Program-made: the position numbers and the translations under genes
Part shown: positions 58,492-64,000 of the stretch, in pieces
How positions within the stretch are numbered: position 1 is the first letter of the stretch
How the letters are laid out: the number at the start of each line of letters is the position of its first letter
The notes under the pieces: model-generated
Told to the model about the DNA's origin: nothing
The model's input: the letters and a program-made list of their open reading frames with translations, nothing else
The model's database searches: none
Assembly (NCBI RefSeq): GCF_019316905.1
Contig: NZ_CP079216.1
Location: forward strand, 1,426,001 to 1,490,000
Reading direction: 5' to 3'
Length of the DNA: 64,000 nt
Source of the DNA: Tessaracoccus palaemonis
GTDB taxonomy: Bacteria > Actinomycetota > Actinomycetes > Propionibacteriales > Propionibacteriaceae

Positions 58492-60012
58492 ATGTCACGC
58501 CCAGGATTCGTGCTGGAGGTCGACGCCAAGACCCCGCCGCTCATGACGATGTCGGGGGCGCAGCTGCGCCTCGAACGGCTCGGCGTCGGGACGCGGGTGG
58601 TCTACGGGCCCGACGCCGACCGCTCAACCGACCCGGTCGGCCTGATCGACGCCGCGCTCCAGGCCCCGCTGGGGGCCGATCCGCTGGCCGCGCAACTGAG
58701 TCCCGCGACCAGGCTCACACTCGTGCTGCTCGACTCGGACGCCCCGCTGCCGCGGCCGTACTTCGACCCGAGGCGGACCCTCGCCGAGCGGGTGCTGGAA
58801 CAGGCCGCGCGCGCCGGGGTTGATGACGTCGAGATCGTGGTCGCCAGCGGGCTGAGGCAGCGCTGGTCCGGCGCCCAGGTCACCCGGGTGCTCGGCGACC
58901 GCGTCGCCACCTCCTTCCTCCCCGACGACCTGATCAGCAGCCACGACGTGACGGCGGAGACGCTTGTCACCATCGGCGACATCGACGGGCACCCGGTCAG
59001 CGTCAACGCGCGCGTCGCGGACTCCGACCTGCTGGTCGTCATCGGCCTGCGCGCCGACCACACACACAGCTGCCCGCTCGCCGAGGGCATCACGGATCTC
59101 GCGACCGTCAAGCGGCTCGGCTCCGCCGAGGGGGAGCCCGAGTTCGGCCGCCAGGTCTGCGAGCTCATCGCCGGCCAGATCCCGGTCTTCTCCCTGGTCG
59201 CCGTCCTCGGCCAGCCGCTGCTCAGCCACTCGCTGCGGTTCGCGTCGCGGCGCGAGTGGGAGTGGGGGCTCGCCGACCGGCTCGCCTTCGCCGGCGCCCG
59301 CCAGACGGTCGCGGCGCTGCCCCGCCAGGGGGCCCAGCTCCTGCACGGCACCCCGCGCGCGGACTACGCCGTCATCGACGTCATCGGCGGCGCGCACACC
59401 GCGGTGATGGAGAACGCCCGCCAGGTGTGGCGGGCCGCCAACGGCGTGGAGGTCCCCGGCCCTGCCGACGTGCTGGTCACCCCCGTGTGGGGCGCCGCGA
59501 TCGACGAGTCCGATCCCATCGGCAACCCGCTGGCCGCCGCCCGACATGCGCTTGTCACCCAGGCCGGATCGAACCTCGGCACCCCGTTCGTGCGCGAGGG
59601 CGGCGTGCTCATCGCCCAGCATCCGCTGCGGCACCGGTTCTCGAACCGGCGGCACAGCGCCGCGGCCGACTTCTTTGCGACCGTGCTGCCCCAGACGACC
59701 GACCCGGACGAGATCGCCGCGCGCTTCGAGCCCGCCGCCATCGACGACGAGTGGTATCTCGATCTGTACCGCAAGCGCTTCGCTCCGCACCCGCTGCGGG
59801 TGTTCCAGGACTGGTACGCCATCGCGCGCGCCACCGCCCCTCTTGCCGACGTGATCTGGGTCGGGGCCGACCGGCGCAGCGCCGCCGTGCTCGGGCACCG
59901 GGCCGCGAGCACCGCGGCCGACGCGCTGGAGATCGCGTCCGGGTCCGTGGGATTCAGCCCGTCCATCGCCATGCTCCGCGGCGTCGGGCTGGTCGTCGGG
60001 GACGTGAAGTGA
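58492..60012 (+). CDS. LarA-like (lactate racemase/DUF2088 fold) protein, altered active site
   Basis: 506 residues. The N-terminal part fits the LarA N-domain (LTLVLLDSDAPLPRPYFDPR, like D-x-x-R-P-x-P), and VEIVVASGLRQRWSGAQVT stands where LarA has G-x-H-R-P with a catalytic histidine; here it is Arg. The GG-x-K-x-x-x-P-G cofactor-lysine motif is not apparent (VIGLRADHTHSCPLAEGITD instead). The C-terminal domain has VIDVIGGAHTAVMENARQVW and VLVTPVWGAAIDESDP. I therefore do not call a racemase. GGAAAGG precedes the ATG. It sits between the reductase and the PlsC-like gene. Confidence 0.7.
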   Translation: MSRPGFVLEVDAKTPPLMTMSGAQLRLERLGVGTRVVYGPDADRSTDPVGLIDAALQAPLGADPLAAQLSPATRLTLVLLDSDAPLPRPYFDPRRTLAERVLEQAARAGVDDVEIVVASGLRQRWSGAQVTRVLGDRVATSFLPDDLISSHDVTAETLVTIGDIDGHPVSVNARVADSDLLVVIGLRADHTHSCPLAEGITDLATVKRLGSAEGEPEFGRQVCELIAGQIPVFSLVAVLGQPLLSHSLRFASRREWEWGLADRLAFAGARQTVAALPRQGAQLLHGTPRADYAVIDVIGGAHTAVMENARQVWRAANGVEVPGPADVLVTPVWGAAIDESDPIGNPLAAARHALVTQAGSNLGTPFVREGGVLIAQHPLRHRFSNRRHSAAADFFATVLPQTTDPDEIAARFEPAAIDDEWYLDLYRKRFAPHPLRVFQDWYAIARATAPLADVIWVGADRRSAAVLGHRAASTAADALEIASGSVGFSPSIAMLRGVGLVVGDVK

Positions 60013-60800
60013 GCAGGGATCTGCCCAGCTGGGCCCAGCGGCGCAGTACCCGGCCGCGCCCCCGGCTCACCCTCCCGGCCGACCTGCTGGCCGCGGCCCG
60101 CCAGTTGATCCTCCGGCAGCGGCCCGCGGGCGCTCCCGCGCGGACCCGCCTCTCGCGGGAGATGTCGCCGCGCGCCGAGTTGATCGGGCGGCATCTCCTG
60201 CTGCGGGTCCTGAGCCTGCGTTTCGACATCGAGTTCGTCGGGTCGGGGAACCTGGACGGGCTGCGTCAGCCCTTCGTGTTCGGCGCCAACGAGCAGGGGG
60301 CGATGGACTACCACCTGTTCAGGCTCTCGCTGCCCAAGCGTCTCCGCCCCACGATGATCGCCCCCTCGCGGGCCCTCGCCCGGGGGCGCAACGTCGTGGT
60401 TTTCACCGACGACCCGCAGGCGGGCCGCCTGGTGGGGGAGTTCTCGCCGGTGGCGGCCGGACTCGCGAACCAGCACAACGTCGCGATCGTGCCGATCGGC
60501 CTGGTCGGCACGTTCAAACTCAACGATCTGATCAAGCTGCCGGTGTCCACGAGGCCGAAGGTCTCCATCCGCATCGGTGCTCCCATCTATGTGCGGGGGC
60601 GGCGCATCTCGCAGGCGACCGCGGAACTTCAGGGCACCGTCGAGCAGCTCGTGCACGAGGGTGACCTCAGCTGGTGGGACGTGGAGAAGCGGCGCGTCGG
60701 CTCCAGCGGAGCCCCGACGCCCGAGCCGATTCCGCGCTGGCGCAGGCTCTGGGATCAGGCGGCCCCCGCCGAGCAGGACGCCCGGCGGATCTGGTCGTGA
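60009..60800 (+). CDS. PlsC-like acyltransferase-family protein, degenerate motifs
   Basis: 263 residues. A basic N-terminal ~75 residues precede a 1-acylglycerol-3-phosphate acyltransferase-like fold. The HX4D motif reads NEQGAMD, so the catalytic histidine is Glu although the Asp remains; the FPEGTRS motif reads FTDDPQA. Later strands (NVAIVPIGLVGTFKLNDL, VSIRIGAPIYV) fit the family well. It may bind lipid without transferring acyl groups, or use different chemistry. GTG start overlaps the LarA-like stop (GTGA), so the three genes from 56124 form one unit. Confidence 0.75.
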   Translation: MSRDLPSWAQRRSTRPRPRLTLPADLLAAARQLILRQRPAGAPARTRLSREMSPRAELIGRHLLLRVLSLRFDIEFVGSGNLDGLRQPFVFGANEQGAMDYHLFRLSLPKRLRPTMIAPSRALARGRNVVVFTDDPQAGRLVGEFSPVAAGLANQHNVAIVPIGLVGTFKLNDLIKLPVSTRPKVSIRIGAPIYVRGRRISQATAELQGTVEQLVHEGDLSWWDVEKRRVGSSGAPTPEPIPRWRRLWDQAAPAEQDARRIWS

Positions 60801-60831
60801 CCGCTCCGGGGCGAGCCTCGGCCGGGGCCGG

Positions 60832-60837
60832 TAGTGT
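60832..60837 (+). promoter_or_regulatory. -10 element of the tandem-GNAT gene (leaderless start)
   Basis: TAGTGT, 7 bases before the ATG at 60845. Confidence 0.45.
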
Positions 60838-60844
60838 GGTGGCC

Positions 60845-61807
60845 ATGGAGCCCTATGTCGAGCCGCATCTCACGTGGCGACTCCTCGAACCCTCCGACCT
60901 CGGCGAGTTGGAGGCCTTCGGTGGCCAGCTCGACGCTCTGGACAACTCGGTGCTCTCGGCCATGGGCAAGGAGATCCCGACCTCCACGGACACGATGGTC
61001 CCCGAGCTGACCATCGGCGGGTGGGACGCGTACCGCTCCCTGTCGGCCTACGGCGCCGCCTACCGCGACCCCTCCGGAGGGCGGGGGCTGCGACTGTTCC
61101 TGCTCGGCGGGGTGCACCCGGTGTACCGGCATCTCGGCATCGGCGGGAAGATCCTGCAGTGGCAGGTCAGCCAGGCGGCCACGTGGCGCGACGCCAACCA
61201 CCCGGGGGAGCCTCTGTGGCTGGGCTGCTACTTCGAGCTGGGCCGACCCGGGCTGGACAGGATCGCCGGTCGACTCGGCTTCGCCCCGGAGCGCTACTAC
61301 TACGACCTCGTGCGCGACCTCGACACGCTGCCCCGGGAGCGCGTGACGCCGGCCGGGGTGCGTATCGAACCGTTCTCCCCCCAGCACAGCGAGGAGGTCC
61401 GCGTGCTGCACAACGAGGCCTTCTCCTCCATCGGTGGCGGGGAGGTCGCCGCCGCCGACTGGGCCGCGCGCATCGCCGACGACGACTTTCGTGCCGAGTG
61501 GAGCTTTCTCGCCTTCGACGAGCACGACGCACTCATCGGCTACGAGATGAGCTCTGCAGACGTCAACGAGGAGACCGGCGCCCCGGCCGGCTGGACCGAG
61601 AGATTCGGAGTGCGGCCCCGGGACCGGGGACGTGGCGTCGCGCTGAAGCTGCTCAGCGAAGCGCTGCGTGCGATGCGCGCAGACGGCTGCCGTGAGGCGG
61701 GCATCGGCATCGACACGCCCGACGGGCTGGCCCTGTCCCGCCTCGTTGCCGACCTGGGCTACACGACGCGCGACGCCGTGCAGCTCCTGAGCAGGTCACT
61801 TCCCTGA
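60845..61807 (+). CDS. tandem GNAT acetyltransferase
   Basis: 320 residues with two GNAT folds. The first (~1-150) has LFLLGGVHPVYRHLGIGGKI, the acetyl-CoA-binding motif A form (R-x2-G-x-G/A), and LDRIAGRLGFAPERYYYD. The second (~165-320) has FLAFDEHDALIGYEMS, TERFGVRPRDRGRGVALKLL and LSRLVADLGYT. This layout resembles mycothiol synthase-like and other tandem GNATs of actinobacteria; substrate unknown. It has its own leaderless-type promoter and is separate from the upstream lipid-like cluster. Confidence 0.8.
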   Translation: MEPYVEPHLTWRLLEPSDLGELEAFGGQLDALDNSVLSAMGKEIPTSTDTMVPELTIGGWDAYRSLSAYGAAYRDPSGGRGLRLFLLGGVHPVYRHLGIGGKILQWQVSQAATWRDANHPGEPLWLGCYFELGRPGLDRIAGRLGFAPERYYYDLVRDLDTLPRERVTPAGVRIEPFSPQHSEEVRVLHNEAFSSIGGGEVAAADWAARIADDDFRAEWSFLAFDEHDALIGYEMSSADVNEETGAPAGWTERFGVRPRDRGRGVALKLLSEALRAMRADGCREAGIGIDTPDGLALSRLVADLGYTTRDAVQLLSRSLP

Positions 61808-61815
61808 CGCTTCGG

Positions 61816-61821
61816 TAGGAT
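61816..61821 (+). promoter_or_regulatory. possible -10 element of yebC-ruvCAB
   Basis: TAGGAT, 51 bases before the yebC ATG; the leader has GAGAAGGTGGGG. Confidence 0.4.
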
Positions 61822-61872
61822 CGACCGGTAGCAGTTAGCCAAGTTCCCATAAGACGAGAAGGTGGGGTCCGT

Positions 61873-62646
61873 ATGAGCGGGCATTCCAAGTGGGCCACGA
61901 CCAAGCACAAGAAGGCCGTGATCGACGCGAAGCGCGGCAAGCTCTTCGCCAAGCTGATCAAGAACGTCGAGGTCGCCGCGCGGCTCGGCGGCGGTGACAT
62001 CTCCGGCAATCCCACCCTGTACGACGCGATTCAGAAGGCCAAGAAGTCCTCGGTCCCGAACGACAACATCGACCGCGCGGTCAAGCGCGGCTCCGGTGCG
62101 GAGTCCGGAGGCGCCGACTACGAGACGATCATGTACGAGGCATACGGCCCGGCCGGTGTCGCGATCCTGATCGAGTGCCTCACCGACAACCGCAACCGCT
62201 CGGCATCCGACGTCCGCGTGGCCGTCACCCGCAACGGTGGCACCATGGCCGACGTGGGCTCCGTCCAGCGGCTCTTCTCGAGGAAGGGCGTCGTCACCGT
62301 GCCGAAGGTCTCGGGCGGCAAGGAGATCTCCGAGGACGAGGTCCTCGAGGCGGCGCTGGAGGTCGGCCTCGAGGAGGTCAGCGACTCGGGCGACGAATGG
62401 GAGGCGCTCAGCGACCCCAACGACGTCGTGGAGGTGCGCAAGGCCATCGAGGCCGCGGGTCTGGACTACGACGCCTCGGAGGTGCAGTTCGTCGCGTCCT
62501 TCGACCAGAGTGTCGACTCCGTGGACGTGGCGTCGAAGATCTTCCGCATCATCGACGCGCTCGAGGACTCCGACGATGTCCAGAACGTCTACACGAACGT
62601 CGACCTGACCCCCGAGGTCGCTGCGGCGCTCGAGGACGAGGACTGA
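61873..62646 (+). CDS. yebC: YebC/PmpR family regulator / translation factor
   Basis: 257 residues, full length. [50 protein letters not shown] and [19 protein letters not shown] are the family signatures. YebC proteins are described as DNA-binding regulators and more recently as factors that help ribosomes at difficult stretches such as prolines. It lies 10 bases before ruvC, the standard actinobacterial yebC-ruvC-ruvA-ruvB order. The ATG has a GGTGGGG-rich ribosome-binding region upstream. Confidence 0.96.
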   Translation: MSGHSKWATTKHKKAVIDAKRGKLFAKLIKNVEVAARLGGGDISGNPTLYDAIQKAKKSSVPNDNIDRAVKRGSGAESGGADYETIMYEAYGPAGVAILIECLTDNRNRSASDVRVAVTRNGGTMADVGSVQRLFSRKGVVTVPKVSGGKEISEDEVLEAALEVGLEEVSDSGDEWEALSDPNDVVEVRKAIEAAGLDYDASEVQFVASFDQSVDSVDVASKIFRIIDALEDSDDVQNVYTNVDLTPEVAAALEDED

Positions 62647-62656
62647 GCACCCTGCC

Positions 62657-63178
62657 ATGCGCGTGATCGGCATCGACCCCGGGCTGACCCGCTGCGGGGT
62701 CGGTGTTGTCGAGGGGACCCTCGGCAGGCCGCCCAGGCTGGTGGCCGTCGGCGTGGTGCGCACCTCGACGGGGTTGGACCTCGCCCGCCGGCTGCTGGCC
62801 CTCGAGGAGGGGCTGGCCGCCTGGTTCGACGAGTACCGCCCGGAGGCTGCCGGCATCGAGCGGGTCTTCGCCCAGCACAACCTGAACTCCGTGATGGACA
62901 CCGCGCAGGCCTCGGGGGTCGCGGCGGTCTCCGCGGCACGCCGCGGCCTGCCCGTCACCTTCCACACCCCGAGCGAGGTCAAGGCGGCCGTGACGGGCTC
63001 CGGCACGGCCGACAAGGCCCAGGTGACGCAGATGATCACCCGGATCCTCAAGCTGGCCGAGGCCCCCAGGCCCGCGGACGCCGCCGACGCGCTCGCGGTG
63101 GCCGTCACCCAGATCTGGCGCGGCGGCGCCACCAACCGCTACGCCGCGGCTGTCGCGGCAGCGAAGGGGAAGCGATGA
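62657..63178 (+). CDS. ruvC: Holliday junction resolvase RuvC
   Basis: 173 residues. It cuts Holliday junctions symmetrically after RuvAB migration. The acidic residues are Asp7 ([12 protein letters not shown]), Glu68 ([12 protein letters not shown]) and the C-terminal Asp pair in [36 protein letters not shown] is also typical. It overlaps ruvA by 4 bases (ATGA). Confidence 0.97.
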   Translation: MRVIGIDPGLTRCGVGVVEGTLGRPPRLVAVGVVRTSTGLDLARRLLALEEGLAAWFDEYRPEAAGIERVFAQHNLNSVMDTAQASGVAAVSAARRGLPVTFHTPSEVKAAVTGSGTADKAQVTQMITRILKLAEAPRPADAADALAVAVTQIWRGGATNRYAAAVAAAKGKR

Positions 63179-63792
63179 TCGCCCAGCTGACCGGTACCTG
63201 TGTCCGCGCAGGTGCCACCACCTGCGTGCTGGATGTGGGCGGCGTGGGCTACCTCCTGCACGTGACGCCCGCTACCGCGGCGTCTCTCAGGCCGGGGGAG
63301 CAGGTGACGCTCGCCACGTCCCTCATGCTGCGGGAGAATGCCGTGACACTCTTCGGGTTCGCCGACGAGCACGAGCGGGACGCATTCGAACTCGCGCAGT
63401 CGGCCTCGGGCGTCGGCCCGAAGCTCGCGCTGGCGATCGTGTCGGTGCTCAGCCCCTCCGAGCTGCGCCGCGCCGTGCAGAGCGAGGACCTCGCACGGCT
63501 GACGGCCGTGCCCGGCATCGGGCGCAAGGGTGCGGAGAAGATCGTGATCGAGCTGCGGGACAAGGTCGTCACCCTCGTCGACCCGGACTCGCCCGAGCCT
63601 CAGGAGTCTCCCGCGCAGCAGGCCCAGGAACTGTGGCGTGCGCAGGTCAGCGACGGCCTGCAGGGGCTCGGCTGGTCCGCCCGCGATGCGGAGGCAGCCT
63701 GCGACAACGTGGCCCACCTGGTCGACGAGACGCCCGACATCGGCGTGGCGCAGCTGCTGCGCGCCGCCCTGAACTCGCTGGCCAGGCGCTGA
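63175..63792 (+). CDS. ruvA: Holliday junction branch migration protein RuvA
   Basis: 205 residues. Domain I is an OB fold ([53 protein letters not shown]). Domain II has two helix-hairpin-helix motifs ([29 protein letters not shown]) that grip the junction. Domain III ([20 protein letters not shown]) binds RuvB. Its stop overlaps the ruvB ATG (TGATG). Confidence 0.97.
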   Translation: MIAQLTGTCVRAGATTCVLDVGGVGYLLHVTPATAASLRPGEQVTLATSLMLRENAVTLFGFADEHERDAFELAQSASGVGPKLALAIVSVLSPSELRRAVQSEDLARLTAVPGIGRKGAEKIVIELRDKVVTLVDPDSPEPQESPAQQAQELWRAQVSDGLQGLGWSARDAEAACDNVAHLVDETPDIGVAQLLRAALNSLARR

Positions 63793-64000
63793 TGGACGAC
63801 TCCGCCGTCGACCCGCACGCCACCGTCGAGGAGCGCGACTACGAGGCAGCGCTGAGGCCCCGCTCGCTTGCCGAGTTCGAGGGCCAGCCCCGTGTCCGCG
63901 AACAGCTCGGTCTCGTGCTGGATGCCGCCCTCCACCGCGGCACCGCGCCGGACCATGTGCTGCTGTCCGGGCCCCCCGGGCTGGGCAAGACCACCCTGGC
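63792..64000 (+). CDS. ruvB: Holliday junction ATPase RuvB, partial (C-terminus outside window)
   Basis: The first 69 residues are visible. After an acidic leader come [20 protein letters not shown] and [16 protein letters not shown], the RuvB N-terminus and Walker A. RuvB is the hexameric motor that drives branch migration on RuvA-bound junctions. The ATG at 63792 overlaps the ruvA stop (TGATG). Confidence 0.96.
   Translation, partial: MDDSAVDPHATVEERDYEAALRPRSLAEFEGQPRVREQLGLVLDAALHRGTAPDHVLLSGPPGLGKTTL

Noticed and set aside
58492-60012. Functional lactate racemase LarA
   Set aside because: The G-x-H-R-P and GG-x-K motifs are not found, so only the fold name is kept.

Overview
The window is about 70% GC, has short intergenic gaps, uses many GTG starts (one TTG), and packs genes with 1-8 base overlaps (ATGA, GTGA, TGATG). 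The gene content is that of a high-GC actinobacterium: GlgE-type alpha-glucan genes, PriA-type HisA, gatCAB next to mnmA, an HGxxPAAW protein, a TIGR03085 protein and two DUF222/HNH genes. A methylmalonyl-CoA epimerase gene makes a propionate-type actinobacterium (Propionibacteriaceae, Tessaracoccus-like) my best guess; this is inference, as no rRNA gene is present.

Layout. 1-4300: a DivIVA-like end fragment, methylmalonyl-CoA epimerase, two small membrane proteins (one with a PH domain), phosphoglucomutase and a thioredoxin-fold/TPR protein without its CxxC. 4324-5637: an orphan polytopic membrane protein with visibly lower GC. 5802-13864 (minus strand): the alpha-glucan block Nudix-glgB-mak-glgE, with glgX upstream; glgE, mak, glgB and the Nudix gene are translationally coupled. 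13966-20744: cysteine desulfurase, mnmA, a MetE-like protein, a small membrane protein and gatCAB (tRNA thiolation and tRNA amidation). 20745-23165: a patch of dispersed actinobacterial repeats that also invades a DUF222/HNH gene in frame, then a long hairpin. 23225-26957: a frameshifted phosphotransferase, an S9 peptidase, a strong bidirectional terminator and a TIGR03085 protein. 27032-32376: hisI-trpE-two membrane proteins-trpC-trpB-trpA, with no trpF, trpD or trpG. 32561-38549: gltBD. 38654-46041: rpiB, then a ROK regulator, sugar ABC importer (binding lipoprotein plus two permeases, no ATPase) and cytosolic GH20 hexosaminidase, then an FNT channel. 46209-47414: a second DUF222/HNH gene. 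47612-56127: dnaE, a DUF2567-like membrane protein, hisD-C-B-H and hisA/priA. 56124-60800: a cluster joined to hisA, encoding a fatty-acyl reductase fused to a HAD phosphatase, a LarA-like protein and a PlsC-like protein, the last two with altered catalytic motifs. 60845-64000: a tandem-GNAT protein, yebC, ruvC, ruvA and the start of ruvB.

How the parts fit. GlgE, maltokinase, GlgB and GlgX together make and trim branched alpha-glucan from maltose-1-phosphate, and phosphoglucomutase supplies hexose phosphate. The ROK/ABC/GH20 block looks like uptake and intracellular cleavage of N-acetylglucosamine oligosaccharides. The split his and trp genes are linked by PriA, expected to serve both pathways where trpF is missing.

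Two signals deserve most attention. First, at least a dozen start codons lie 5-7 bases after a TAnnnT -10 hexamer without a Shine-Dalgarno sequence, which points to widespread leaderless transcription and fixes several starts. Second, the FAR-HAD/LarA-like/PlsC-like cluster may be an undescribed fatty-alcohol or ether-type lipid pathway.
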